Assembly (NCBI RefSeq): GCF_027214025.1
Contig: NZ_JAPWHB010000005.1
Span: 506,575 to 570,574 of the forward strand
Source of the DNA: Parahoeflea alexandrii
GTDB taxonomy: Bacteria; Pseudomonadota; Alphaproteobacteria; Rhizobiales; Rhizobiaceae
Direction: 5' to 3'
Length of the DNA: 64,000 nt
In this document: piece after piece, positions 54,245 to 63,065 of the stretch
Layout of the letters: every line of letters starts with the position of its first letter
Position numbering within the stretch: the stretch's first letter is position 1
Notes under the pieces: generated by a model
Told to the model about the DNA's origin: nothing
What the model saw: only the letters and a program-made list of their open reading frames with translations
The model's database searches: none
Program-made: the position numbers and the translations under genes

Positions 54245-55423
54245 CTATCTTGCACTTTCGGGTCTGACCAATTCCGGCTCTGCAATCGATTTGTAAGTCT
54301 CGGTGTGCTCTCCCAGGTGCGGCGCACGCGGCAGTGCAGTCGCGGGCTGGCCGACCCAGCGAAACGCCGGCCCCAGTGCCACCGGTTCGCCCTCGACGCC
54401 GATGCCCGGCGTCTGTGGATAGAGCTCTGAGAGATACTCGCCGAGATCGCGCACCCGCGCCGCCGGCACGCCCGCCTCGTTCAGAGCCGTTTCCAGAGCA
54501 TCGGCGGAAGCCGTTGCGAATGCCCGCCCCAGTTCGCCGCGCAGTTCTTCGGTCGCCGCGTTCGCAAGGAAAGCGCCGCTCGACAAGCCTGCAGGTAGAA
54601 AGGGTGGCAAGCACAGTTCCGGGCGGCCGAGCAAGCGGCAGAGTATGGTGAACTGCCCCATCGTGTTGGCTGCGACCGAGATATGACCGTCCGCCGTCGC
54701 GAAGGTTTCCGCGCCCGGACTTCCGACGAAACCGCGATTTCCCACACGTTCGGGCGCCAGTCCGCTCGACAGCGTATTGGCGACGGGGCCGGACATCAGC
54801 GCCAGCGCGCAGTCGACCATCGAAACATCCAGCGTGATGGGTGCTGTGTCGCCGCGAAGCCGGCGGATGAGCGCGGCGAGGATCGCTTCGGCCGCGGACA
54901 TCCCCGTGGCGATGTCGATCACCGGAAATCCGACCTTCACCGGCGGCTCGTCGGCGCCGCCTCCCTGCAATGCCATCATGCCGGTCGCCGCCTGGATCAC
55001 GTGATCATAGGCACCCCGAGCGCTGTTGGGTCCGCTCTGGCCCCAGCCCGAGATCGAGCAGTAAATAACGTCGGGGCGCACGGCGCGGATATCTTCGGGA
55101 GCAAGGCCCAGCCGGCGGGCGGCGCCCGGCCGGAAGTTCTCTACGAACACGTCGCAGCCGGCCGCGATCCGCAGAAGCAGCGCACGACCTTCCTCTGTCG
55201 CCAGATCGATCACAACGGACTTCTTGCCGGCGTTGAGCGCGCGAAAGCCGGGTGTCAGCCCGCTGAGTGCCGGCTGCATGTCTAGCGCCCGCATCGGATC
55301 GCCGCCGCCGGGCCGCTCGATCTTTATCACCTCGGCGCCCATACAGCGCAGGTGGTGGGTGGCACAGGGGCCAGCCAGCACATGGGTCAGGTCGAGGACC
55401 CTAAATCCTTCGAGCGGAAGCAT
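54245..55423 (-). CDS. Class III CoA-transferase (CaiB/formyl-CoA transferase family)
   Basis: The 392-residue protein begins LEGFRVLDLTHVLAGPCATHHL (in part) with MGAEVIKIERPGGGDPMR and has VFVENFRPGAARRLGL. The Asp170 in PVIDIATGMSAAEAILAAL is the expected catalytic aspartate of class III transferases. It moves CoA from one acyl-CoA to another carboxylic acid. It is the first gene of the operon, divergent from a LysR regulator, so CoA activation of the imported or hydrolysed compound is probable. The acids are unknown. Confidence 0.9.
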   Translation of the reverse strand: MLPLEGFRVLDLTHVLAGPCATHHLRCMGAEVIKIERPGGGDPMRALDMQPALSGLTPGFRALNAGKKSVVIDLATEEGRALLLRIAAGCDVFVENFRPGAARRLGLAPEDIRAVRPDVIYCSISGWGQSGPNSARGAYDHVIQAATGMMALQGGGADEPPVKVGFPVIDIATGMSAAEAILAALIRRLRGDTAPITLDVSMVDCALALMSGPVANTLSSGLAPERVGNRGFVGSPGAETFATADGHISVAANTMGQFTILCRLLGRPELCLPPFLPAGLSSGAFLANAATEELRGELGRAFATASADALETALNEAGVPAARVRDLGEYLSELYPQTPGIGVEGEPVALGPAFRWVGQPATALPRAPHLGEHTETYKSIAEPELVRPESAR

Positions 55424-55576
55424 GCAGTTCTCCTGTTCTCGGTGCTGGACGGCGCGGAGCGCTTCAAATGCGCTCCGGTCCCTGCCGGCACGAGGCTCCT
55501 CCCAGAGCCGCCTGGTCGAAGCATAGAGTTGAGTGTGCTATTACCGGTAGTTATATTTGCTAAGGTCTGTGTTACA

Positions 55577-55588
55577 GTTTCCTGAAAC
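55577..55588. promoter_or_regulatory. Inverted repeat GTTTC-CT-GAAAC upstream of the LysR gene
   Basis: A perfect 5-bp inverted repeat with a 2-bp spacer lies about 20 bases before the LysR start in the divergent region shared with the CoA-transferase operon. It is a candidate regulatory site; it does not have the spacing of the classic T-N11-A box. Confidence 0.35.
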
Positions 55589-55606
55589 CTGAAGATGGAT
55601 GCCTCG

Positions 55607-56530
55607 ATGGACTTGAGACAAATCCGCTATTTCGTCGCCGCCTGCGAGGAGGGGTCGTTGAGTGCTGCGGCAATGCGACTGAACTGCACGGCGTCGGGGA
55701 TCAGCCAGCAAATGAGCGCGCTCGAGGCGCGGCTCGGGGCCGGATTGCTCGAGCGAACGCGGCGCGGGGTCAAGCCCACGGCCGCCGGCTGGCGGTTCTA
55801 TGCGCGTTGCCTGGCAATACTCAAGGCTGTCTCCGAGGCCGAGACCGAGCTCGAGGATTTCTCGGCCGGATTGAGCGGTACTGTCTCGGCAGGTTTCGCG
55901 CCGGGGCTCGCCAAGGCCGTGCTGCCGCAGACACTGGCCAGGTACACCCGTGAATTCCCGAAGATCGATATCGAGATATCGAGCGGGACCGCGGATGCCC
56001 TGGTCGCCGAGGCGTCCCGCGGCGGCCTCGACTTCTATGTCGGCCAGTTTGCCAAGCCGCAGGTGGGGCTGGCAGCGACCCCTATCGGGCGGTTCCCGGT
56101 TGCGCTCATCTCCGGATCGCGTCGCGGCTTCATGCCGATGCAACCGCTTCGCCTCAATGAAGTCTTGCCGCTGAAGCTCTCCATTCCGTCCGCGACCCAC
56201 AGTCTGCGGCCGCGGATCGAAAGCGCCATGCGCAATGGCGAGATCGCGGTCGAACGCACCATTTCGATCGCTAGTCTCTCCGCAGGACTCGAGTTTGTGG
56301 CGCTTACCGACTGGTCATCGATCCTGCCTTACTGGATCGGCTTGAAGGAACTCGGCAACGACCGTGTCACCGTCAACCCCATCACCGAACCGGTGCTGAG
56401 TGTCGAACTGGCCCTCATTCACCCTGTAAGGCGTCCGTTATCCCGACCGGCGGAGTTGCTCTACAAATATTTTTTCGAGGAATTGAAACGCAGCGAGAGC
56501 GAGTGGGAGCGCATGCTTCGACAGGATTAA
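55607..56530 (+). CDS. LysR-family transcriptional regulator
   Basis: The 307-residue regulator starts MDLRQIRYFVAACEEGSLSAAA (in part), the usual LysR helix-turn-helix (about residues 1-65), followed by a type 2 periplasmic-binding-like effector domain. It is divergent from the CoA-transferase/ABC/hydrolase operon and is its probable regulator. I chose the ATG at 55607, which matches the family start; an ATG at 55595 would add four residues and has no better ribosome site. Confidence 0.9.
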   Translation: MDLRQIRYFVAACEEGSLSAAAMRLNCTASGISQQMSALEARLGAGLLERTRRGVKPTAAGWRFYARCLAILKAVSEAETELEDFSAGLSGTVSAGFAPGLAKAVLPQTLARYTREFPKIDIEISSGTADALVAEASRGGLDFYVGQFAKPQVGLAATPIGRFPVALISGSRRGFMPMQPLRLNEVLPLKLSIPSATHSLRPRIESAMRNGEIAVERTISIASLSAGLEFVALTDWSSILPYWIGLKELGNDRVTVNPITEPVLSVELALIHPVRRPLSRPAELLYKYFFEELKRSESEWERMLRQD

Positions 56531-57016
56531 CCAACGCTTACAGAAGCCTCTCGAAGAGATAAGAATTCTTGATTGTTGTTCAGGTCTTCCTTGTTGTCTG
56601 GAGGAACGTAGTGGTTCAAACCAGTGGTTGCGCCGAGTTGCAGAAATGGCCGGTACCGGCGGGAAACCGGCCGCCGCACGACAAGGCGGGTTATAACCCG
56701 CACCGCGGCCGGGAGGACTCAGGCCTGCAAGCGGTTACAAATGCAGCCTTGGTGTTTGCCCCATTTGCAATCACAAGGACCGCATAGCATCTCGCGATCA
56801 TAGGTCCCAGTCCTCGATCGGGTGTTCGCTGGCCGGACGAGAACTGAAACAAATCAGCGACGGCGAGCTCCCTTGCCATCCTGGATCATGCCAGCCGATC
56901 AATGCACATCAATGGGTTCTGGGCCTAGCTATTTCCGGCCAAGTCCAGACCGTACCATCATCCGCGATCACCTGGTTTGCCACGCGGTGTGCGTTTCAAG
57001 CTGGAAACCCACAAAG
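56531..57016. other. 486-base gene-free region with clustered palindromes
   Basis: Between two convergent genes I see no credible coding sequence. It contains GCCGGTACCGGC (56649-56660), a GGCCGG/CCGGCC pair (56648-56653 and 56667-56672), and the perfect palindrome CGGGTTATAACCCG (56687-56700). The remainder, 56705-57016, lacks the strong codon bias of the window and may be decayed coding sequence that I cannot identify. Confidence 0.5.
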
Positions 57017-57466
57017 TCAAACGCGAGAGTATGTCGCTTCGCACTGCGACTTGATAAGGTACATTTCCGCCTCGTGGGTGACACAAAGACGGTGCCACCG
57101 GGCGTCATCCATATCGGTCGCGCGCCAGGCTGTCAGCGTGACATAGCATTGCTCTTTGCCCAATCCGCAGATGTCGGCGGGCACTATCCTGGCAGACACT
57201 CTGGGAACCATGTGTTCCGGCGACCCCAGGTGATAATCTACAATCAGGCGGTCACGATCTGTCTCGATTTCGAAAAACCCTTGCGCGCCGTCAAACAGCG
57301 AATGACCGGAGTGGGTCCTTGTCTGCTTCACAGATCGGGTATTCATGCAACCAAGCGACCATTGTCCAAGAGCGATCGGATCGGCCATGAAAGTGAATGC
57401 GGCTTCGGCCGGCACATCAAGAAGGCCGGTCACGCTGTGCGCGTAGTTTGAAGACGGATTGATCAT
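57017..57466 (-). CDS. SRPBCC-like small protein
   Basis: The 149-residue protein has the feel of the SRPBCC (START/polyketide-cyclase-like) fold: an opening VTGLLDVPAEAAFTFMADP where a beta strand leads into a helix with DP..L..W, followed by alternating strands (DRLIVDYHLGSPEHM, CYVTLTAWRAT) and a long C-terminal helix. The fold binds hydrophobic or aromatic ligands. Its ATG overlaps the preceding PLP-enzyme stop (ATGA), so it is co-translated and may act on the same compound. Fold assignment is moderate; function unknown. Confidence 0.65.
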   Translation of the reverse strand: MINPSSNYAHSVTGLLDVPAEAAFTFMADPIALGQWSLGCMNTRSVKQTRTHSGHSLFDGAQGFFEIETDRDRLIVDYHLGSPEHMVPRVSARIVPADICGLGKEQCYVTLTAWRATDMDDARWHRLCVTHEAEMYLIKSQCEATYSRV

Positions 57467-58608
57467 GCTGCCTTCGCAACTCCTCTCAGCCCGGCAAAGA
57501 GCCGGTCAACGCCTTCCGCGTTCGTTACCGTTCCCGGCGAAAGCCGCATGGTCCGCCCCCGGCAATCGGTAAAAATGCCCTGATCGCGCAACCGGTCGAC
57601 CGACGACGCGGGGTCGGCCCCCTCCGGCAGTTTCAGCATGATGCTGCCTCCCCGGCGCGCAGCGTCGCGCGGGCTTGCCAGCTCCATGCCGAGCGAAGGC
57701 GCGGCATCGATGATGGCCTGGCCGAGGCTGCGGTTATGCGCAAGCAAGGCGGGCTGATCCTGCCGGGCGTGCCATTGCAGCGCCGGCACGGAACCGGCGC
57801 AAGCCAGCACCGAAGGTGTGCCGTGGTCAAAACGGCGGGCGTCGCCGGCATAGGCGAAGGCGTCGAGATCCCATGAAAAGATGTTGTCCTGGCTGAACCA
57901 GCCGCGCAGTTCGGGCTCGCAGGTCGCAAGCAGCGGCTCCGCCACGTGGATGATCCCGGCGCCGGGCGTTCCGCACAGCCATTTGAGGCTTGTCGATACT
58001 GTGAAGTCCACCTGCGGTTGGTCGACGTGGAACGGCAACAGACCTACGCCCTGGGTGATGTCGACGCCGACCAGGCTGCCCATCTTGCGCCCATGGGCGA
58101 CGAGGATTTCGAGGTCGCAGCGGTGCGAGGCGGTGGACGTGACGAAGGTCAGCAAGGCAAGCCCGACGCTCTCGTCCCAGGCCGCGATCATGTCCTCGTC
58201 GCGGACCCAGCTTTCGCCCGGCCGCAGCGGCACGGTTCTGAGCGTGAAGCCGAACCGTTTTGCCAGGCCCACAAGTAGGAAGTGCAGACTCGGAAAGCAG
58301 TCGCCCGCAACCAGCAGCGTCCGGCCCTTGAGATGATGTTCGGGCAGGGCCCCGATGAGACTGTAAAGCGCGGTCGTTACGTTCTCCGCTGAAGTGAGCG
58401 TGCCTTTCGGGGCTCCAATCAGATCGCTCCACAGGTCGATGAACTGCTGCCGCGCGCCCAGCGCCCGCATCCACTGGCCGTCATCCAGCGCGCCCCAGCT
58501 CTTCGAGAAGCCGGAAAACGCGGCCTCCATGTCCTCGGCCTTGCCGGGATACATGCCGATCGAATGGTAGAGGAAGTAGCCAGAACCGTCTTGTGTCTCT
58601 TGTGTCAT
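57463..58608 (-). CDS. Class V aminotransferase-fold PLP enzyme (kynureninase-like)
   Basis: The 381-residue protein has the fold type I PLP pattern: a cofactor Asp/Gln segment VGVDITQGVGLLPFHV and the Schiff-base lysine in TSLKWLCGTPGAGIIHV (near residue 206). The chain resembles the class V group that includes kynureninase and cysteine desulfurases. The kynurenine pathway genes are absent. It lies after a TRAP transporter and is fused by overlap to an SRPBCC gene, so it probably acts on the imported compound. Substrate unknown. Confidence 0.82.
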   Translation of the reverse strand: MTQETQDGSGYFLYHSIGMYPGKAEDMEAAFSGFSKSWGALDDGQWMRALGARQQFIDLWSDLIGAPKGTLTSAENVTTALYSLIGALPEHHLKGRTLLVAGDCFPSLHFLLVGLAKRFGFTLRTVPLRPGESWVRDEDMIAAWDESVGLALLTFVTSTASHRCDLEILVAHGRKMGSLVGVDITQGVGLLPFHVDQPQVDFTVSTSLKWLCGTPGAGIIHVAEPLLATCEPELRGWFSQDNIFSWDLDAFAYAGDARRFDHGTPSVLACAGSVPALQWHARQDQPALLAHNRSLGQAIIDAAPSLGMELASPRDAARRGGSIMLKLPEGADPASSVDRLRDQGIFTDCRGRTMRLSPGTVTNAEGVDRLFAGLRGVAKAA

Positions 58609-58636
58609 GATCGTTCATGCTGCCTTTGTCATTGTC

Positions 58637-59929
58637 TTAGAAACCGAGAACGCCGGGAAGCCAGAGGCTGATGCCGGGGAAGGCGGCAACCAGCACCAGC
58701 ATGCCCAGCGTCACCAGCAGGAAGGGCGCTGTCGAACGCAATAGCGGCCCCAGTCCGCAGCCGGCGATTTTTTCCGCAGCGAACAGACACACACCAAGCG
58801 GCGGCGTGAGCAGGCCGACATTCAGGTTGAGAATGGCGACAGCTCCGAAATGCAACGGGTCGATCCCGGCCCGCGTTGCGGCGAGCGAGAGCAGCGGGCC
58901 GAACAGGATGATGACGGTGGTCGGATCGATGACCATGCCGAGCACCAGCAAGATCAGGTTGAACACCAGCATCGTGCCCAGATAGCCCAGGCCCCAGTTC
59001 TCGACCGTGGCGCCAACCAGTTGCGGCACGTTCTCCATTCCCATCGCCCAGGAGAATGCCGCGCCGCAGCCGACAATGATCAGCAGTTGCCCGGAAAAAA
59101 GCGCTGAGCGGCTGAACACATCGGCCAGCGCGGACAGGCGGATCGACCGGTAGAGGACGACGGATACGATGAGCGCATAGGCAGCGGCAATGCCACCGGC
59201 CTCCGTGGGCGTCATGATCCCGCCGAGCATCCCTGTGAGGATGATCACCGGGATCATCAGCGGAACAAGGGCATGGCCGGTGGCGCGACCGATGGCGCGC
59301 GGCGAGCGGTCCATCTCGACGCGTGGAAAATCGTAGATCCGCGCCTGCACAGCCACCAGCCCCATCTGGACAACCCCGATCAGCAGGCCCGGGATCAGCG
59401 TCGCCGCCATCAGCGCGCCGATCGAGACATCCGACATGGAGCCGTAGATCACCGCGATCAGCGACGGCGGAACCATCGGCCCGATGATCGACGAGGAGGC
59501 AGTCACCGCCGCTGCATAGGCCGGCGTATAGCCCTGGCGGATCATCGCCGGGATGAAGACGCGGCCCAGCGAGGCGATATCGCCCAGCGCCACGCCGGTG
59601 ATGCCGGAAAACAGGATCGATGCGCCGACATTCACCTGGGCAAGCCCGCCGCGCATCCAGCCGAAGATGGCGTTGGCGAAGTTGACCAGACGGTCGGTGA
59701 TTTTTCCGGCGTTGACCATCTCGCCTGCGAGGATGAACAGCGGCACCGCCATCAGCACGAAACTGTCCATGCCCTGGTAGACCCGCTCGGAGGTGATCGG
59801 AAGGAAAGACCAGTTTCCGGTCATGGACACCCAGACCAGGACAGAAGCCATCATGGCCCAGGCAATCGGAAGGCCGACCAGGATCAGGCCCAGAAAGCTG
59901 ACGAGAAGGGCAAGCAGGGAAAGGGTCAC
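58637..59929 (-). CDS. TRAP transporter large permease (DctM)
   Basis: The 430-residue permease has standard DctM length and motifs: MDSFVLMAVPLFILAGEMVN, SILFSGITGVALGDIASLG, SSIIGPMVPPSLIAVIYG and GLLTPPLGVCLFAAEKIAG. It starts at a GTG overlapping the DctQ stop (GTGA), with the sequence VTLSLLALLVSFLG; the longer upstream frame is the shadow of DctQ. It lacks the central insertion seen in the two other DctM proteins of the window. Confidence 0.93.
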   Translation of the reverse strand: MTLSLLALLVSFLGLILVGLPIAWAMMASVLVWVSMTGNWSFLPITSERVYQGMDSFVLMAVPLFILAGEMVNAGKITDRLVNFANAIFGWMRGGLAQVNVGASILFSGITGVALGDIASLGRVFIPAMIRQGYTPAYAAAVTASSSIIGPMVPPSLIAVIYGSMSDVSIGALMAATLIPGLLIGVVQMGLVAVQARIYDFPRVEMDRSPRAIGRATGHALVPLMIPVIILTGMLGGIMTPTEAGGIAAAYALIVSVVLYRSIRLSALADVFSRSALFSGQLLIIVGCGAAFSWAMGMENVPQLVGATVENWGLGYLGTMLVFNLILLVLGMVIDPTTVIILFGPLLSLAATRAGIDPLHFGAVAILNLNVGLLTPPLGVCLFAAEKIAGCGLGPLLRSTAPFLLVTLGMLVLVAAFPGISLWLPGVLGF

Positions 59930-60411
59930 GAGCGGGCGTCCCCGGCGATGATGCGCAGCATCGCGAACACCGATGCAAAGAAGAACGAGATCGGCAGGAT
60001 GCTGTAGGGGTAGGAAAGCGGGATCTGCATCCCCTCGCTGGTCTGGCCGGCGGCAAACATCATTGTGTCGGCGCCGAACCAGATCAGCGTCAGGAAGACC
60101 ATGAGCGAAATGACATCGAGTAGCACCTCCAGGATCCGCCGCGCCTTGGGCGACACCGCGCCCAGCATGGTCGGCACGAAATCGATCCGGATATGGGCGG
60201 CGTCGCGTACCCCGATCGCGGCGGCGAGCAGCGCCATCCAGATCATGGCATAGCGTGCCGTTTCCTCGGTAAAGAGCGGGACGCTGCCCCAGCCGTAGCG
60301 GCTGATCACCTGGAAGACCACGAGCATGGCGAGGGCAACCAGACACAGCGCCGCGATGGCGCGCAAGCCCTTGTCGACAAGGTCGATGATGATGCGCGCC
60401 ATCGAGGTCAT
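59926..60411 (-). CDS. TRAP transporter small permease (DctQ)
   Basis: The 161-residue four-segment membrane protein has the DctQ motif VISRYGWGSVPLFTEETARYAM (in part) near residue 35 and AHIRIDFVPTM. It sits 3 bases after the binding-protein stop and overlaps the large permease by 4 bases. Confidence 0.92.
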   Translation of the reverse strand: MTSMARIIIDLVDKGLRAIAALCLVALAMLVVFQVISRYGWGSVPLFTEETARYAMIWMALLAAAIGVRDAAHIRIDFVPTMLGAVSPKARRILEVLLDVISLMVFLTLIWFGADTMMFAAGQTSEGMQIPLSYPYSILPISFFFASVFAMLRIIAGDARS

Positions 60412-60414
60412 GGT

Positions 60415-61419
60415 TTATTCCGCCGCTTTTGCCGCACGGATTGCGTCGTCGATCAGGGCAGGTGTATCGACATTGTCCTTGAGCCAGCCAATGGCTGCGG
60501 GCTGCATGACATCGCGGAACGCCGCCTTGGCGTCCTGGTCAAGCTCGATGACGGTGACGCCGTTCTGCTTGGCGAATTCAATGGCGCCGGCTTCCATTTC
60601 GCGGGACTTGGCGCGGTTGAACGCGATGGCCTTGGTTGCCGCATCGGTGATCACCTTCTGCTTGGCCTCGTCGAGGCCGGTGAAGAAACGGTCATTGATG
60701 CCGAGGGGGCCGAACGCATAGGTGTGGCCGGTCAGGGTGAGATGCGACTGCACTTCATAAAGCTTGACCAGGTTGAAAACCGAAACCGAATTGTCCTGCC
60801 CGTCGACGACGCCGGTCTTGAGCGAGGTGTAGAGTTCGCCGAAGGCGACTGGAGCTGCCGACGCGCCGAGCGCCTCGACTGGTATCGTCGCCAGCGGACC
60901 GAGCACGCGCATTTTCAGGCCCTGCATGTCAGCGGTTGCCTGGATCGCCTTGTTCGCGCTGAAATGCTTGAAGCCGCCCGATTCCCACCATCCGAGAACC
61001 CGGATGCCGGTCTTTGCTCGCACGTCTTCCGCCAGTGCCTGTCCAAAGGGACCGTCAAACACCGCCCAGGCGGTTTGTTCCGTGGGAAACAGATAAGGCA
61101 TGTTGAGGATCTGGATGTCGCGGTGGATGGTCGCGTAATTGCCGTCGGCCGCGTCGCTCATCTGGATGACGCCGCGCCGCATCTGGTTGAGGCGTTCATT
61201 GGGTGCGCCCAGCGCTCCGGCATAGACGAGGTTGACCGTCATGTCGGAATTGGCTTCGACTTCCGACTTGAAGGTTTCGTACATTCCGTTGACGAAATCA
61301 AAGCCTGTCGCGTTCTGAGGCAGGGAAAGGCCCACCTTGATCTCCTGGGAGAGCGCCGGCGCCGCGGTCGCCGCCATGACGGCGCTGGCAAGCAGGATTG
61401 ATCGAATAAGAGTTTTCAT
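60415..61419 (-). CDS. TRAP transporter substrate-binding protein (DctP)
   Basis: The 334-residue protein has a signal peptide ending APALSQ and the DctP motifs: GFKHFSANKAI, DMQGLKMRVLG, and the ligand-binding ELYTSLKTGVVDGQDNSVSVF (in part). The conserved arginine in LKMRVLG should bind a carboxylate. The ATG at 61419 is preceded by GGGGAA; a TTG one codon earlier is also possible. It is the first gene of the operon with the PLP enzyme and SRPBCC protein. Confidence 0.92.
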   Translation of the reverse strand: MKTLIRSILLASAVMAATAAPALSQEIKVGLSLPQNATGFDFVNGMYETFKSEVEANSDMTVNLVYAGALGAPNERLNQMRRGVIQMSDAADGNYATIHRDIQILNMPYLFPTEQTAWAVFDGPFGQALAEDVRAKTGIRVLGWWESGGFKHFSANKAIQATADMQGLKMRVLGPLATIPVEALGASAAPVAFGELYTSLKTGVVDGQDNSVSVFNLVKLYEVQSHLTLTGHTYAFGPLGINDRFFTGLDEAKQKVITDAATKAIAFNRAKSREMEAGAIEFAKQNGVTVIELDQDAKAAFRDVMQPAAIGWLKDNVDTPALIDDAIRAAKAAE

Positions 61420-61549
61420 CAAAATTCCCCATTCTGGTTTGGCCTCGGTTGACCCGATGACCGTTCACTCGGTGTCGCGTCACAAGCGCGAAGGGCCGAC
61501 ACGTCAAAAGCTTCAGGTTATCCGGCCCGGCTCCATCTCCCGAAGATCA

Positions 61550-61575
61550 CCGGTCAGCTCTGACCGGGCCTTTTT
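61550..61575 (+). terminator. Rho-independent-type terminator on the plus strand, no gene in front
   Basis: CCGGTCA and TGACCGG form a 7-bp stem with a GCTC loop, followed by GCC and five T on the plus strand. Flanking genes are on the minus strand, so this hairpin has a T-run only in the orientation without a gene. It could end an unrecognised small RNA within 61423-61575, upstream of and antisense to the TRAP leader. The stem-loop could also serve the LysR message on the other strand. Confidence 0.45.
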
Positions 61576-61657
61576 GGGAGAACAGGTCGATGCCGACAAG
61601 CCGACTGTTGCACTGGAACGATACGGGCTTCTCCGGGTGGAGAAAGACGAGGAATAA

Positions 61658-62596
61658 TCATCCCAATAACATTTTGTCATCATGCGGGGGCTGGTTGGCG
61701 CGGGACAGGTTGCGCGCCGCAGATCCGAAGCTGGCAGCAAGCGCCGCGGCCGCCGGCGTGAAAAAGCTCGCCCGCCGGCGGATCAGGCACAGCTCGGCAC
61801 TTTCCAGACGGTCCTCGATCGGCACCTCGACAACGCCTGCAAGCGTTGCGATGCTCTTGACCATTTCGCTCGGAATGAGGCCGATCAGATCGCTTGACGC
61901 AACGGTCATGATCATGGCGGTGAACGTCTCGCAGGTCAGTTGGCAAAGCGGCCGGGGCATGTCGAGTCGCTTCGCCGCGGCGTGCAGGGCCTGAGCCGTG
62001 GCGCTTTCCTGGGTCGGAAGCACCCATTCGGCACCCGCAAGCTCTTTCAGTCTCGATGCCGATGCGAGCGGATGGCCGCGCCGCACCACCGGCGAAAGGG
62101 TCGTTGCCATCAGCGGTTCGCGGACAAGGTCTTCAGGCCAATCGGTTTCGGGCGCAGGCGCGACGGCGAAGTCGAGCGAACCTTCGCGAACCTGCGGCAG
62201 CAGGAACGGATAGGCGCTGGCCGCGATACGCAAGCTGATATCGGGCCATTTCTTGCGAAAATTGGTGAGCACCACAGGCAGGAGCAGCGTACCGGGCAGA
62301 TGCGACAGTGCAACCGAGATCGAGCCCTTCCGGGCCCCCTTGAGCTGGTCGAGCGCTTCGATGGACGTCTTGAGTTCCGAATCGATAAGCCTTGCATGGG
62401 CAAGCAGCACCTGCCCGTATTCCGTCAGAACCGCGCCATGCACGGAGCGGTCGAACAGGCGGACATCAAGTTCCGCCTCCAGCCTCTGCAGGGCTTTCGT
62501 GACAGCTGGCTGGGTGAGCCCGAGGACACGCGATGCGGCGTGCTGGCTGCCGGTGTCAACGATTGCGAGAAATATCCTGAGCGGATTGAGTCTCAT
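61658..62596 (-). CDS. LysR-family transcriptional regulator
   Basis: The 312-residue regulator begins MRLNPLRIFLAIVDTGSQHAAS (in part), has TQPAVTKALQRLEAEL as its recognition helix region, and an effector domain with the pattern of GbpR/AbgR-like LysR proteins. It is upstream of and in the same direction as the TRAP/PLP-enzyme operon, 238 bases away, and is its likely regulator. Confidence 0.9.
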   Translation of the reverse strand: MRLNPLRIFLAIVDTGSQHAASRVLGLTQPAVTKALQRLEAELDVRLFDRSVHGAVLTEYGQVLLAHARLIDSELKTSIEALDQLKGARKGSISVALSHLPGTLLLPVVLTNFRKKWPDISLRIAASAYPFLLPQVREGSLDFAVAPAPETDWPEDLVREPLMATTLSPVVRRGHPLASASRLKELAGAEWVLPTQESATAQALHAAAKRLDMPRPLCQLTCETFTAMIMTVASSDLIGLIPSEMVKSIATLAGVVEVPIEDRLESAELCLIRRRASFFTPAAAALAASFGSAARNLSRANQPPHDDKMLLG

Positions 62597-62761
62597 TGGC
62601 CTAGGCCCTTCTTCGGTCTCAGGTTTCAGCTGCTGTTGTCGTGGGATGTGAACTCACGTGCATGATGACCTCTTGCCCAGTGGTCGACGCCTGTGAGTAA
62701 GTCCGATCCACCTTGTGTTCCATTCGGGACTTGTTTGCAATTTGGCTTGGGCGAAGTGGTC

Positions 62762-63065
62762 GAGTTTACCGTCTTGGGGGAGGAGGATCAGTGGAACGAG
62801 CAAGCGTGCGAACTGCTGGGAAGCGGTATTCAAGGAACATCCAGAGTTCTTCCGCGTCAACTCGGGAGACAACGAGGCGTCCCTGGTGTGGAGGGGGCAG
62901 TTCCCTCGAAATTTCAATGTGGACGACATCAAGGAAACTGTTCCGGACGATGAAATCGATGGCACCGCAGAGGACCGTGTCAGCCGAAAGCGCCTGGATG
63001 CCGAGCAGATTACTGCGCTGATAGATGTGGCCGTCAAGCCTCATTCGTCTCCGGCAATTCGCTAG
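62762..63065 (+). pseudogene. Frameshifted remnant of an unidentified conserved protein gene
   Basis: One frame reads EFTVLGEEDQWNEQACELLG; near 62821 the sense passes to another frame reading FKEHPEFFRVNSGDNEASLV, then WRGQFPRNFNVDDIKETVPD and ending with a TAG at 63063. The second part has balanced composition and looks like genuine protein. I do not recognise the family. A single-base change near 62821 would restore one frame. Its 3' end overlaps the 3' end of the convergent LysR gene by 32 bases. Confidence 0.55.

Noticed and set aside
56569-56879. Short frames on both strands between LysR and the SRPBCC gene
   Set aside because: No ribosome sites, no motif and atypical codon use.
57463-58608. 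Naming the class V PLP enzyme kynureninase
   Set aside because: No other kynurenine-pathway gene is present and the sequence is only generally similar, so the substrate was left open.
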